Shown here piece by piece: positions 11,240 through 23,616 of a stretch of DNA of 64,000 nt. Positions within the stretch are counted from its first letter, which is position 1; each line of letters starts with the position of its first letter. Under the pieces are notes generated by a model. It ran no database searches, had not been told where the DNA came from, and saw only the letters and a program-made list of their open reading frames with translations. Source of the DNA: Glandiceps talaboti (lineage: Eukaryota > Hemichordata > Enteropneusta > Spengelidae); the NCBI RefSeq assembly GCF_964340395.1, contig NC_135561.1, positions 144,001-208,000 on the forward strand, read 5' to 3'. The position numbers were made by a program, and so were the translations under genes.

Positions 11240-12295
11240 GTGTACATATTGGTGATGCTTTTATTTAATAATCATGCATTTAACAGTCTGGATACCATAA
11301 AAATCAGATATAGTGTGAACTGAATTTCAGCGTTTAAGTATTATTTTCATCCAGTCATGTGTTGCCATCTTGAGATGAGTTTCTGATCCATAGAGGGCGG
11401 TATTTTTAAAAAAATGGTCGACGTCAAGAAATGGAGGGTCATGAGAAACAAATAAATGAGGCCACCTATATGCAGATATTTGTTAATGGAAAGATAATAC
11501 TAGTAATTGTAAAGATGACCTAAAAACAGTGGTATAGAATTTATGTAACAGATTCTGCTAAGCTTACAAGCTGAAATAAATGGTGTGCTCCTTTTCACCA
11601 ACTGCTGTCTGTATTGGCTTCAAATATTTCTTTCTTTGTGAAGTCATTTTGCTTTTCTACCAGTGTGCATATTTTGTCCCATGAGTCTTCTATAAAATGC
11701 TGATACACCCCTCAACACTACACAAAAGTCAATGAAATGTATGCAATGGAGGACAATTCATGGAGATCAATACAGTATATTATGCTAATCCATTATCAAA
11801 GTAAGGTGTACTGTACTGTACATTTATACTAAAGTTTAGCATTTCCTGCACAAACTAGAGATGAGCTAGTATTGTACATCTGAAAATTGTTGCCAAAACA
11901 GATTTGATAAATGCAGCATGTACGTGTGTGTGAGTGAGTGACATTGTTGTCTCATGGAAGTTACCGAACATGTATCAGATGAAGAATAAATAATTTGTTT
12001 TGAGCAACAGCTCATGCACCAAAAAAATTGCACAAAGTGACTCATTACAATAGTTAAAAACAATCCATCAAAAATCTTTAAAATTGATTTTTGATCTGAA
12101 CAATTTCAAATAAATCAAAAAATAATGACAATCCAGAAGTAATGAGCTCTTAGGAGTCATGACTTTATTTTATCATCTGATATGTATGTCTGCTAACTGG
12201 AACACTGCTAAGGCAGTTACGGAACAATGAATATAAAACTCGTTTCAATTTGGTGTTTCTTGGCAATATAGTTCAAGTTTTAACACAACTTAGCC
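11240..12295. other. Non-coding, nothing recognised
   Basis: AT-rich DNA with scattered short open frames on both strands. None has protein-like composition, splice context or similarity that I recognise. Confidence 0.6.
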
Positions 12296-13330
12296 AATAA
12301 GGTTCAGTAGGGCTATAGGCATATCAGGGTGTGTGTATGCACGTGCGCAACTTAAAACTAAAAAAATGCTGGACTGATTGTTTTGATATTTGGTGGGGGA
12401 TGTTCCCCTTGGTGTGTTGGGATATTGTTCAAATCAAAATGGCTGTACTGCAGAGGTTAGACTGTCGACAGTCGCTCGCGCCTTTTTTTCCTACGTTTTA
12501 TGTAAACTTAAGCTTAAGTCGTCGCCGCGCTCCGATCCGGCGCAACACTACTATAAGCGCACACTGAAATGTAGCGAAAAAAGGCGCGAGCGACTGTCGA
12601 CAGTCTATGCAGAGGTGTGTATTTTGAGTCTAATTAAATGCAATGTCTGGAAGCAAAGAGCTTCCAGTCTGAAGCTATAGTTTTATTGATGTCATGAAAT
12701 CGTGAAATCTGTTATGGCGTATTTTGTACCTCTGATTGCTTGAAAACACTGTTATTAGCACAGCTGAATTATATTCATTCATGCTTGGTTCATTCATGCT
12801 ATAGACCAGATAAAGTGTCTTGTCCATCTATGGGTGACTTACAGTGAAAAAAAAAAGTCAAGATGTTGCAATGTGCAGTTCCTTTGTTGTTGGGTGATTA
12901 TATGTAATTTCTTGTGATATTTATCTACTTGCCTAACCCACCCTGTTATTATTTTTACAATATACACAGGTTGTTGCCATGGCCATGGTCTTGTTGCTAG
13001 GTATAGCTGTATACATTTTTAAAACATTTTTTAACTTGCCTACCAATCACTGCTTTCAACTATGCAATATCCATCATTTGGCTGTTGCTATGGGCATGGC
13101 CTTGTTGCTAGGCAGATATGTATAGTTTGTCTTGAACAATGTTCTAACTAGAGACTGAAATAAACATCCATACCAAATATTAATTAAATGATCATGCGCA
13201 TTGCATGGTAACAAATATGGATTGGCATGTGGATATACATTTTTTTTTTTAATACACGTATCAACAATTTTACAATAAAATTATTGTGCTACAACACCAT
13301 TGGTGCTATTTTTATGTGATGTAAAATCAT
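12296..13330. repeat. Dispersed repeat family A, composite copy 2
   Basis: 12296-12457 and 12608-12700 match the 'ggttcagtag..ttataggcat..', 'gatatttggtgggggatgttcccctt' and 'ttgttcaaatcaaaatgg' blocks of the copies at 1.94 and 20.6 kb. The stretch 12965-13115 carries the 'cctagcaaca..catgcccatagcaaca' blocks in reverse orientation. The 'attgcatggtaacaaatatggattggcat..ttgtgctacaacaccattgg' block near 13200-13310 is in direct orientation. The copy is interrupted by a younger MITE at 12458-12607. Confidence 0.7.
12458..12607. mobile_element. 150-bp palindromic MITE with exact 9-bp target-site duplication
   Basis: The termini are perfect inverted repeats of about 30 bp: TAGACTGTCGACAGTCGCTC at the left and its complement ending GACTGTCGACAGTCTA at the right. 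TGCAGAGGT lies immediately outside both ends (12449-12457 and 12608-12616), a 9-bp target-site duplication. It is much more GC-rich than its surroundings. It sits inside an older dispersed repeat, which dates it as younger. Termini plus a 9-bp duplication fit the Mutator (MULE) superfamily. No coding capacity. A decayed relative lies at 33846. Confidence 0.9.
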
Positions 13331-13448
13331 GAACTATTTTCAGAACCCGAGTTTACGAAAATGCCTTTGTTTTGTGGAGTGGTTTCCCCTTTAATTTCAA
13401 CCACAGTGCCTCTTTGACGGTACAATGTAACATATGTACAGATCTTAC

Positions 13449-13786
13449 AATTGGCGCGCTCCAAAATCTTTTATTGTAACGCATATACCCATGGTGTCTC
13501 TGATATTGACATAGCATTTACGTTGTGTTGTACAGTTGAGAAAGATTCCAGGTTTCTTGAATGGACATTTGTTATTCAAATACGCATTAACCTCCATAAA
13601 CCTTAAATTCTTCATTAATTTTAACCGGAACATACTGAGGAAGACATCGAAAGTGTCTGCTGTGTTGTGTTGTAAATTATACTTCCGCTCAGGGCCCATT
13701 GTTTTAAGTAGTTGTTTGAGGTGGAGCTCGAGTACAATGGCCTGGGTCACAATCACAACAATATTGTATATTGTGCTAAGTGACAT
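13449..13786 (-). CDS. Weak candidate first coding exon, minus strand, unidentified protein
   Basis: The minus-strand frame is open for 112 codons from an ATG with a purine at -3 (cacaggATG) to a possible donor (CAATT|GTAAGA) that overlaps the in-frame stop. The N-terminus MSLSTIYNIVVIVTQAIVL is hydrophobic and could be a signal peptide. The rest contains several lysines and three cysteines (NKCPFKKPG, LNCTTQRKCYVN). I do not recognise the family and see no convincing next exon downstream on this strand. It may be chance, since open frames of this size occur in AT-rich DNA. Confidence 0.2.
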
Positions 13787-13799
13787 CCTGTGATTACAA

Positions 13800-14680
13800 G
13801 CTTGAACTTGAAGCAAGATGTGTACATGGTACAATCATAGTCTTCTATAGAGGGAATGTGGTACAATGTATAACATTTTATATCACTACATACATATTAC
13901 ACATTCAGATAAGCCCTTTAACAATTGACTGTGTGTACAATATGCATTACAAAATGTATGAATCATTCCCAGAGATTGATTTTCACCAACGAAGCTGAAC
14001 GACTGCGTAGTGGGTCGACGGTCAGAAATATATCTTGCGTGGTGACCGTCTTTGTGGTCTTTTGTAGTTATTAGCTGTATACTTTAGCATAGCAGCAACA
14101 GCAAGTCGGGTTTTAAGTTCCTGCGTATACTCCCAAGAAAAGTCTCTTAAACTTTTTGGACTCGGAGTGATCAGCTGGAATCCACACTCATCAATTTAGT
14201 AAGTTATTTACAGTCATTTTGATTTCCCGTATATTGTACTGGTATATGTGTTGAGTAAATACCTAACAATTACATTTATAAATAAGTAAGTGTTTTCAAA
14301 GATGTTTGAAACTCGCCCAAGAACTCATTTGGACCAGAATTTGAAGCCCTCCGACATTTCGAACTAAACTTCAGAATTTTTTTTGTATGGTGCCTGAATT
14401 CCAAAGTGTATTTATGAGAATTTAATATTACTCAAGACTAGAGTTGTATGCAATGCTTAAAAACCTAGACCACTAACGAATTAGTGGTCTGAGTTAAAAT
14501 ATACATATGATGGACACGGTGTTGTTTTCACATTGTTTTCTATATAGACAAATGGGATGGTTTTCAAACCAAGAATGCGAACATGTATGAGTAACAATTG
14601 TTAATATTCTGTCTTTTCTTGATGAAATCTGATTTGTTCGTTGATCGAGATTATAATTATAATTATACTGTGTGTATGCA
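13800..14680. other. Non-coding; possible 5' exon ending near 14198
   Basis: The stretch 13990-14200 is less AT-rich and ends in a consensus donor (aattta|gtaagt) at about 14199, so it could be an untranslated first exon on the + strand. No long open frame is present and no partner exon can be named. Confidence 0.25.
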
Positions 14681-14682
14681 CG

Positions 14683-14716
<34 letters not shown>

Positions 14717-14721
14717 TACGT

Positions 14722-14760
<39 letters not shown>
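14680..14760. repeat. (TG)n microsatellite
   Basis: Interrupted TG repeat with a central 'tacgtacg'. The histidine/threonine-rich minus-strand frame is an artefact of it. Confidence 0.95.
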
Positions 14761-14769
14761 GTAAAATGT

Positions 14770-15769
14770 AATATAAGCTTAGTATCATAACATTGCACCA
14801 CAGTATTATAGTATTTGTAAAATAGTATTCCGATAATGGACAGTGTGCCTCATTTAGACTGTAGGCTTCACTACATTTCGACGAGACTGTCCTCTCCTCT
14901 ATAGATTAAAGAAGTTTGATACTTGCGTAAATATAAGCAAGCCTCTCATGGAACCGGAATGACAAGTACAAATTTGTTATTGTTACATACCAGTATATAG
15001 ATTCTTTCCAATGGACCTTGAACTTTCCGGCCTTCTCCAATTGCGATTTACCCTCGAAATCATTCAAATGAATCCCCATTCAAAAATTCGTTTTGAAAAA
15101 AGTGACTACTATAATAGTATTATACTGAGGCCTATAAATATAAACTGCATGGGAAGATCTAACGCGAACGTCTATAGTTGCAACGGGGTTACAACCTTTT
15201 CTTTTGCACTGTCTGTTCTCATCCGACAAAAAAAAACGTTTACTTCTATTTGTAATGGAATCTGTTTTATACCCCTAAATATTTCTTTAAAAAATCTTGT
15301 AAAATTGAGAAATGTAAGGACATTCGCCATACACACGCATATAGTTAATGTGCTATGGCACTAAAGATACAAAGTGTCACGACAATAAGAGAATATAGAC
15401 TATAGGGGAGATGGGACTGCTTTATGGTGACAAATTTCAGCACATGAATGGAACCCATTCTTATGATTTTTATAGTTAAAGTATTAGTATGCAATTTAGC
15501 CATGTAATTTACGTTACCATGGTTATATTTCAGAACAGTTTTACCAATGAAATATAGATCAATTTGTTCTTGACGGAATTATTTTATTTTGAACTTACGA
15601 ACTCATTCACACATTCACACATTCAAACAAGAAACCGATACATATTATTCAGTCATTGCAGAAAAAAATCGGGAACTTGAGTTTACCAATGCTCAACCCT
15701 TTCAAATAAAAATTTAAACACCATACTTGTATGAAATATACACCTATGCTTGTTGAACATCATCATCGA
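14770..15769. other. Non-coding, nothing recognised
   Basis: AT-rich sequence. The 117-codon + frame at 15011-15364 has no domain or motif that I recognise and lacks splice context. Confidence 0.5.
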
Positions 15770-16012
15770 AACCTTATTTGGCAATATATCCAGGTTTCTA
15801 TCAATATCCAACCTTATTTGGCAATATTTCCAGGTTTCTATCAATATCCAACCTTATTTGGTAATATATCCAGGTTTCTATCAATACCCAACCTTATTTG
15901 GCAATATGTCCCGGTTTCTATCAATACCCAACCTTATTTGGCAATATATCCCGGTTTCTATCAATGCCCAACCTTATTTGGCAATATATCCAGTATTCTA
16001 TCAATATCCAAG
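15770..16012. repeat. 40-bp minisatellite, six copies
   Basis: Six copies of a 40-bp unit starting 'aaccttatttggcaatatat' and containing 'ccaggtttctatcaata'. Copies differ at few positions. The two overlapping open frames (YLAIYPGFYQ..-type repeats) come from the tandem structure. Confidence 0.95.
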
Positions 16013-16754
16013 TCATGTTGACGTACACTGATGTGTAATACAATTACATGTAATTTTGTACCTGTGATTTTGTTGGACTAACACCTCACACCGTAATGGA
16101 ACCAAACGAAAATCCGAATCAATTTTTTCCATTGTTGTGTACATTTATAATGCAACCAAACGACAATTTAAATTGACGTAACGTAAATTACCCATTGGTT
16201 TTTTGCCGAAAACTTTTCAAGCAATGCCTCTCAGTGTACATGAAAACAGGTCTGTTTTCAAATGTTTAAAGTTTGTCGTCATAACATCACTGTTTCGTAC
16301 AGTTAGTAAAGTTGTCGGGTAAATGAAAACGTCATATGACATATTTTACAAAGAACGTTATTTTTTGTGGCTTTAAATAGTGTAACCAAACACCGTTTTC
16401 AGGAGAAAACGTAACCACTTTGGGTTTGATTCTAAACTAAGAATCAATCAATGAAGCAGCTATTTATGAAAGAAAATGCAGAATCTGGTCATTACTGTCT
16501 TAAGACATAGAAATAACAGGAATTCGTTTTCTCAGTAATGAGACAAGTACTTGCTAAGGTTCAACAGAAAAATCGGAGAAACACTAACAATGAAAGTATT
16601 TTCATGATTTTGCCAGGAATCGAGTTCAAAAGCTCTTTCGGCAGATTTCACAAGCCAATCAAAGAGTATAATACATGTACGTACATTTCCTTGTCAAAGG
16701 GGTCTATCTCTTTTACCTCCCTGATGTACCAGTGACTGTCATATATCATAGCCC

Positions 16755-17103
16755 CCAGGGGGGGGGGGTCACATTTTACAAACCTGTTCTTGCTGGGGGA
16801 TGGTCATATTTTGCATTACAATGTTTGGGGAGGGTCACATTATATAATCCGTAGTTTTGTGACCAAATTGAAGATTCAGTTATTGTAAATTTGTTTTGTG
16901 TGTTTTCCGATGTAAAGGGAGATGAGCACTCAACATTTATATTTACGAGTACTTTACACATGCAAAAATACAAAAATTAAAATACATATATTGTAAGAAA
17001 ATTGTTTAATAAAACGATGCATTTTGTTGAGTGTACCCATCTCACCTTATCACTCACACTGTACGTGAATGTTGTTGTTATAATATGATGGTGATGGTAG
17101 CAG

Positions 17104-17141
<38 letters not shown>
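16755..17141 (+). mobile_element. Harbinger-like repeat family C, half copy 1
   Basis: Matches, in order, 'ggggtcacattttacaaacctgttctt', 'catattttgcattacaatgtttgggg', 'ccgtagttttgtgaccaaattgaag', 'cactcaacatttat', 'attgtaagaaaattgtttaataaaa' and 'ttgttgagtgta'. It ends with 'gttgttgttataatatgatggtgatggtagcagtgatgatg'. The same blocks appear in reverse complement in 48960-49279 and in direct orientation at 50034-50358. The terminal GGGAGCC is missing here. Confidence 0.8.
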
Positions 17142-17142
17142 T
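17101..17142. repeat. (GAT)n microsatellite
   Basis: About 13 GAT/ATG triplets at the end of repeat family C. The same microsatellite lies at the same place in the full-length copy (48904-48936, complementary strand), so it is ancestral to the element. Confidence 0.95.
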
Positions 17143-17719
17143 CCTACATTGAACTATTCATTTTACCCCTTCACACTATTATGGCCTGTTCTGGTCTTTG
17201 GCGAAGATCGATTGAATATGAAAGGCCAAGAAACGAAGGTAGCCTACCTTTGTCACATTCAAGGCCGACCTACGTGTATAGTTTGTTTCTTTTGTTAATG
17301 CCACGGCCACCTTTTTTTTAAAACTTGCCAGTGCCATACTAAAATTATGTCCTTCCAGCGGATGCATTTGAATGCAATTGATACTCTCTCAAAATGTTCG
17401 GTGTATAGCCGTGTGAAAGTAATATTTCATTGATTATTTCTTTTATATTTTCGGCTGGCCAACATCGTGGATTGTACCACCAGTAGACTAGTGTAGTGTT
17501 TTTTTCTCAAACGATAAAATAAAACTCTGAAAAAATAAATAACGCTAGATAGTAAACCGGTATTGGCTCGAACACAATTGCTAGTATAAAAGCTCAATAT
17601 GAACTCATCGGAGTTTCCCTTCTGTATTTTCCCTTCCAACTTGTTTCGGGTCAGTCGGTCGAGAAAGTATTTTTATCCTCGATGCGTACAGACGAGAACA
17701 AACAAGGGAATTTTCCATC

Positions 17720-17952
17720 GACTGTCGGTCGACTATTGGTCTAATTTTGTTATAAAACTCTCTGATTGGCTAACGATCGCTTTCTATGCAAATTATCTCT
17801 GAGTCATTTGACCTCGCGAGCTAGCTGTCTTCTTTCACAGTAAACGTAGCGCTAGAGTATGGTGAAGCACCTTCTTCCACTCTCGCTTGATTTCAGGTAG
17901 AAAAGGCTGAGAATTGTGACATTTCTTTTATACTACTACTGTGTTAATCTAA
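17720..17952 (+). promoter_or_regulatory. Putative promoter and untranslated first exon of the gene at 21.4-26 kb
   Basis: A CCAAT-type box (gattggc, about 17763-17770) and a TATA-like ttataaaac (about 17749-17757) precede a less AT-rich stretch with several CpG. A consensus donor (ATCTAAG|GTAAGC) falls at 17952. A second possible donor lies at 17884 (TTTCAG|GTAGAA). The ATG at 17859 gives only a 13-codon frame. The next good + strand acceptor with a coding exon is at 21443, so an untranslated exon spliced to it is the simplest reading. The CCAAT and TATA matches are downstream or upstream guesses, not mapped sites. Confidence 0.4.
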
Positions 17953-20030
17953 GGTAAGCTGGCTATAGACACATTTTGATAGGAAGTAAAAAAACGAGCG
18001 AAAGAAATACACGAGCCGTTATGTTCTATTGCATCATGCTGTCACAAAACAAAAACAGCTGACCGATTTATCCTTGAGGGAAGGCCACGGCCGTGCAGTG
18101 ATCGATGAAAACGTATTCATTCACACTTTAAAATTCGGAGGTGATATTTTATTTAATCGATTAATGTAAAAAGTTCACGATCCAATTCATCTCTAGTCTA
18201 AAGAAAGAACCGTTTGAGATGGAGTGACACTGTACTGGCAAACCCCCCGATCGACCACGGATTATTCCCTACATCCATGCCTGACCTTATGTATTGTATT
18301 ACTGAACTTGAACAGTGAAAACGCTGTCATAGACTCGGTGATGTTTATTTGTGTAGCCTGGTAGGGTACATAGCGTCAAAAATAGACAGCACATTTCATC
18401 TACGTTGACATGTACATGTGAGTATATACCAATGGGGACGCATCTATGTCAGTTCTAATATTACTTTATTTAGCGTACAGTAGACAATGCATGTATTAAA
18501 TTAAATGAAATACTAACACATCCATGAGTAGCAAAGATAACTTAACAATCCCATTTTGAAAACAAACTCGTAAACAGATATTCGTGGCATCTAACAACAT
18601 ATATTTGTACATGTATTTGGTTTTGTTATTGTCTGACACCGTTTTTAGATTACATAATATCACAGCTTATGCAACCTTTCCATATTATGTAACATTTGCA
18701 TTTGTAATCAGCTGTAGCTGGAAACATTGAGCTGGAGACATAATGAAAGGATCGTGTATTTACTTAGTAAATGTGAGAGGGGTTAGATATTTGTAGTTGG
18801 CTTCAAATTCAATTTTAATTATATATTATTATTCAGATATATTGTAAACACATTTCTTCAGAAAATTTATTTCATGTACATTCACTTGTTATTGATGATG
18901 TATGCAGCCTTGCAAGTTGCAGGACTGTTTTCTTCCCTGATTCTATGCTATATAGTTTCAAACTATTTGCTTCAATCTCTGTGTATTAGTAATGTTTCCC
19001 AGTTACTTCCATCTCCAAATTTATTGTTTGAACGGGCATTCATACCATAAATCATAGACTGGAATCCAGATTTGGATCAAGGCCCATGAGACATTGTCAA
19101 TGAGTGCACAATTTGGGCACAAAACTTACAAGTCATGGAAAATTTTCATGTGGAAACCAGGTCATGTCATACAATGAATTAATGATTTTTGCATCCCACT
19201 TGGTATGTTGACAGACCAATTGAAAGTTTGGTGAAAGCTTGGGGTCATACTTGCTTGTCCTCAAAACAAGTCAAGAGGGTTTGAGGTCAGATTCTGTGTA
19301 CAAGGTGTTAAAGTCAGGACTGATATGCACTTGTGCACATACCTCAAATCACCAGACTACCAGTACTTGGTGAAATTTTGGTAAGATAAAATGTCCAGTC
19401 CAAACAAGATAATAAAAAGCTGATGTAAGTTCTAACTCTTAAGTTATCAAACTTTTCAAATTACAACTACAATGAGTTTGATTCAGATTTAAAAGAAAGT
19501 ATGCTAGGCTAGCTTAAACTTTCATGCAGTGCTTGATAAACCCCTGGAACTTAATGAGGTGAAAAATGGCACAGAATAACTGTTTCATTGACCTTGTTGG
19601 GTCATTCTAGAAAGCCTTTGACAGGCAAAAGAATTATCAGTATGTTTTACTTTTAGTGCACTGCTGGTGAGGTAATACCTGTCCTATATTAGCATAAAGA
19701 AATCTACAGTAGAATGGCAATTAATCTAATGAATGCTTCATGTCATGCAAAGATCTCTCATTTTGTATATGGAAGTTGAGACAATGGAATCATCATTCAC
19801 ATGATTCAGTATCATTTTGCAAGTTGACAGCTGCAATCCAGGGTCACTTTGTGTACATGCAGCTATGCAGTCATATCAGCCATCCCATTTTCCATTACAT
19901 AACACTTACATGGAGTTATTTACATACAATGATTGTCTTATAGCCCACAGATTTGTCCTGTGATAGTGACAATGCTCTGGGCAACTATTTACAATGCTCT
20001 TGTTAATCAGTAAGGACAGAAGGCCATGAT
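17953..20030. other. Presumed intron, nothing recognised
   Basis: AT-rich, without tandem repeats or long open frames. The 67-codon frame at 19740-19943 has no recognisable feature. Confidence 0.5.
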
Positions 20031-20039
20031 CCCTGTTAT

Positions 20040-20640
20040 GTAAATCAGGCCTAAAAAATTGTATGGTTCAATTTGAGAATAGATGGGGTAGGTAGATTTG
20101 TTAGCACAACTGAACTGATACAGTGGGTATATCTGGAGATGTGTAGATGAAGCTGTATTCATAACATGATGAGCCCATCAGTAATATGCAAATTACGTAA
20201 ACAAAATCTCAATTTTGATTGAAAAAAAAAACATCTTGAAACTGCATGGTGAATGAGTTGAAACTTGGTAGGGATGTTTCTGGAGGTATCATTCTAGTTA
20301 TTGTTGAAAACAATTTGACAAAATTGGCCCTATCAACCATGACCACACCCTTAGCAACAGTGAAATGACGATGCAAATTACAATACAAAGATAACAACAG
20401 GGATGGATAGGTAAGTGACTAAAGCTTCAAAAATGTATGCAAATATGCCTAGCAACAGGACCATGCCCATAGCAACAGCTAAATGATGATTTATATGCAA
20501 AGATGAAAAGAAGACCCTGCCCATAGCAACAGACAAATACAGTTGTGCTATAATGCCATTGGTGATATTTTTTTGGTTTTGTAGCACAAGTGGACTGATC
20601 AGGTTCAGTAGTGTTATAGGCATGGTATGATGTCTGTCCA

Positions 20641-20678
<38 letters not shown>

Positions 20679-21150
20679 TGGACGACTTAAACTCAAAACC
20701 CACTACACCGATTGCCTTTGTATTTGGTAGGGACATTACTTTTGGTGTCTAGTTGGGAAATCGCTTAAAGCAAAATGATCACATCACAGGTTTGTAATTT
20801 GGGTTAAAAAATGTTATTTTTGGTCAAAAAATTACTGGGTACATTGGTCTGAAATTTGGTGGGAACGTGCTTAGGATGTGGAGATTAGGATTTGTTCATT
20901 ATATGATGATTCTATCAGTAATATTCTAGAAGTGTTATTCTGCAGATTTTGTTCAAAACATCTTAACACAGTTGGCCCTACAAACCATGACTATGCCCTT
21001 AGCAACAACCAAATGCCAGTATATTTTGGTCAAATAAGAACATCATTTGGTAGGCAAGTGTAAAAATGTATGCAAAAAATGTATGTAAACATTCCTAGCA
21101 ACCATGACCACACTCAGAGCAACAGCCTAATGATCGCATATATTGCAAAG
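20040..21150 (+). repeat. Dispersed repeat family A, copy 3
   Basis: Two overlapping partial copies. The first covers 20040-20570 ('gttagcacaactgaactgata..', 'accatgaccacacccttagcaacag', 'gttgtgctataatgccattgg'). The second covers 20580-21150 ('gttcagtagtgttataggcatgg', a TG run at 20644-20677, 'tttggtagggacattacttttggtgtctag', 'aatgatcacatcaca', 'accatgaccacactcagagcaacag'). The order of blocks matches the copy at 1.94 kb. Confidence 0.8.
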
Positions 21151-21442
21151 ACGTGTTGTAAATGATAGTTATATCAGGAAAAATGCAATTCTGAAAATTG
21201 AGCATTTTAAAATCAATAACATGTACATACACATATTATATTATTAGAATGAATGAATGAATGAATACTTGTGTGGAACAATAAGTATAATGTGTATTGC
21301 CTGTTCAAACATGTAGAATTTGGCTGTAAACATAATAATGTCTGTCGCCAAGAACATTTATTACGTACACTCATAACATTATTTACACCATCACACACTA
21401 TTAGAGTTATCTACATTTTATTTTTATTTTTTTCTCTTTCAG

Positions 21443-21625
21443 CTATTCAGTACATTTATAACAACATATCGAATACATTTATTTACATCATCATGGCTGC
21501 AGTACCAAATGCCTGTTTTGCTGCTTCTAACACCTATGCAAGCATTCATAGACAGAAACTGTTATCAGACCCAGCATTAAATGAGGTTACACCACCAGGA
21601 AGTCCTACAAGACCCATGTCACCTG
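21443..21625 (+). CDS. Unidentified small protein, exon with likely start codon
   Basis: A very good acceptor (tttttttctctttcag) opens this exon and ACCTG|GTAAGT closes it. The ATG at 21493 has an ideal context (A at -3, G at +4). It encodes 44 residues beginning MAAVPNACFAASNTYASIHR, followed by a stretch with proline-directed phosphorylation-type sites (TPPGSPTRPMSPG), and ends in phase 1. The frame is also open upstream of the ATG to the acceptor, so translation could start in an earlier exon. I do not recognise the family. The coding sequence within the exon is 21493-21625. Confidence 0.6.
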
Positions 21626-23019
21626 GTAAGTTACCAATTACCTCATCTAGATCCTTCACACTGGCGGATTTCAAGTAAAGTTTCCTTCACAGATGCTATA
21701 CTTACACTTTCAATATTTTTACTTTAGTTAAACATCAGTCAGAAAATGGGACCCAGGGTGCATATTCTAAGTTTTAAATCGGCCCACTGTGCCAGATGAG
21801 ATCAGTGGCATCTTTATGAAGCGCTGCCAGAAAACGAGTGAAAATTCTTACTAAGTATTAAATCGGCCCATTGTGCCAGATGACATCAGTGGTGTCATCA
21901 CTTGATCTGAATATAAATTAATCTGCCTATTGTTACTGTTAGATAGGACCAACCAATCACACACTTTAATTTCATGATGGACTTCAACGCATATAAGCGA
22001 GATTGAACCATTGCTGTATAAAATTGTAATATAATTTTACCATTAGTATAAGTCTCAGTGTCTGTGTAGGAGGCAGTAAATCAAAATCCATCAGAGTGAA
22101 GGATCTAGGCTAATCACTATCCATTTCATAAAAACTAATTTACATAAATGTAAAGGTCACCTGCTTAGTCAACAATCTCTCTGAAATCTAAATTGTTTTC
22201 ACATACTGTAAGTTTCCAACCTCTTTTAAATCAGCAAAACTATGTTTTCATAGATGATAGTTAATAGTCAATATATCGATGCTAGCTCAACCGTGTAGGT
22301 TACTTTAGTATATTGTATGTGAAAATGGAAGTAATATAGAAGAGGTGAAAATAAAAAGTTCATCTCATATTTGATTCATCAAAACAAGATGTTTTAGGGA
22401 ACTTTGGCTGCATTTGAATGTAAACACAGTTAAACATCTTGTACTGCAGTGCAGTTAGGTAGTTGGCAAATATAGTCATAGTACTAGTGTGTGTGTGTGT
22501 GTGTACATTATTCCATTCCAATTTGTATACCATCCAGTATTTATCACTGTACATGTAAAATAACCTCTTGATAGATAATAACTTGGTGCATGTTATAACA
22601 AGCTCATTAACTTTCAAATGGGAAAACAGAGAAAAATGAAAATAGTACATTGAAAACTCTATAAAGTTGTAACCGATTGGTTTGAAAATATTGAAAAAAG
22701 AATCTTTGTGTGTATAATTAATGACTATAGTCTAGATTATAGTATAATTATACAGATAAAGTAATAATGATGCATGCTTTCCAAGACCTATGTATGAGTC
22801 ATGTCAGTCGTTGCCTTCCCTGAAAAAGAGCAACAACCCCAAGTAACATGAGCAAATGGATGACATAACACCTAGTGAAGGTAGGGTTATTTCTGTAAAC
22901 ACATCACTTGTATGGCTAGCAACCATATCGTCATGGTAACAACCATATGATATTTGATGTTGAAGCAATCCTACTATTTGAATTTAATAAAAATGACAGG
23001 ACAATATCTTGTTCATTTT
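21626..23019. other. Intron of the unidentified gene; short duplications only
   Basis: Contains two direct copies of 'aaatcggcccantgtgccag..atcagtgg' (about 21773-21812 and 21862-21898) and a short TG run near 22487-22504. Nothing coding is recognised. Confidence 0.6.
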
Positions 23020-23616
23020 ATATACTAAACAAGAGAGAGAGGTCGTGAGTTAGTTGTCAGTGATGTATATACTAAACAAGAGAGAGGTCGTGAGTTAGTT
23101 GTCAGTGATGTATATACTAAACAAGAGAGAGGTCGTGAGTTAGTTGTCAGTGATGTATATACTAAACAAGAGAGAGGTCGTGAGTTAGTTGTCAGTGATG
23201 TATATACTAAACAAGAGAGAGGTCGTGAGTTAGTTGTCAGTGATGTATATACTAAACAAGAGAGAGGTCGTGAGTTAGTTGTCAGTGATGTATATACTAA
23301 ACAAGAGAGAGGTCGTGAGTTAGTTGTCAGTGATGTATATACTAAACAAGAGAGAGGTCGTGAGTTAGTTGTCAGTGATGTATATACTAAACAAGAGAGA
23401 GGTCATGAGTTAGTTGTCAGTGATGTATATACTAAACAAGAGAGAGGTCGTGAGTTAGTTGTCAGTGATGTTTATACTAAACAAGAGAGAGGTCGTGAGT
23501 TAGTTGTCAGTGATGTATATACTAAACAAGAGAGAGGTCGTGAGTTAGTTGTCAGTGATGTTTATACTAAACAAGAGAGAGGTCATGAGTTAGTTGTCAG
23601 TGATGTATATACTAAA
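23020..23616. repeat. 45-bp minisatellite array
   Basis: About 13 nearly identical copies of a 45-bp unit beginning 'tatactaaacaagagagagg' and containing 'tgagttagttgtcagtgatg'. Only single-base variants are seen (gtcgtg/gtcatg, tatata/tttata; the first copy has an extra 'ga'). Lies in the presumed intron between 21625 and 24615. Confidence 0.97.

Noticed and set aside
15011-15364. 117-codon + frame as an exon
   Set aside because: Composition follows local AT-richness. No acceptor or donor in phase, and no recognisable motif.
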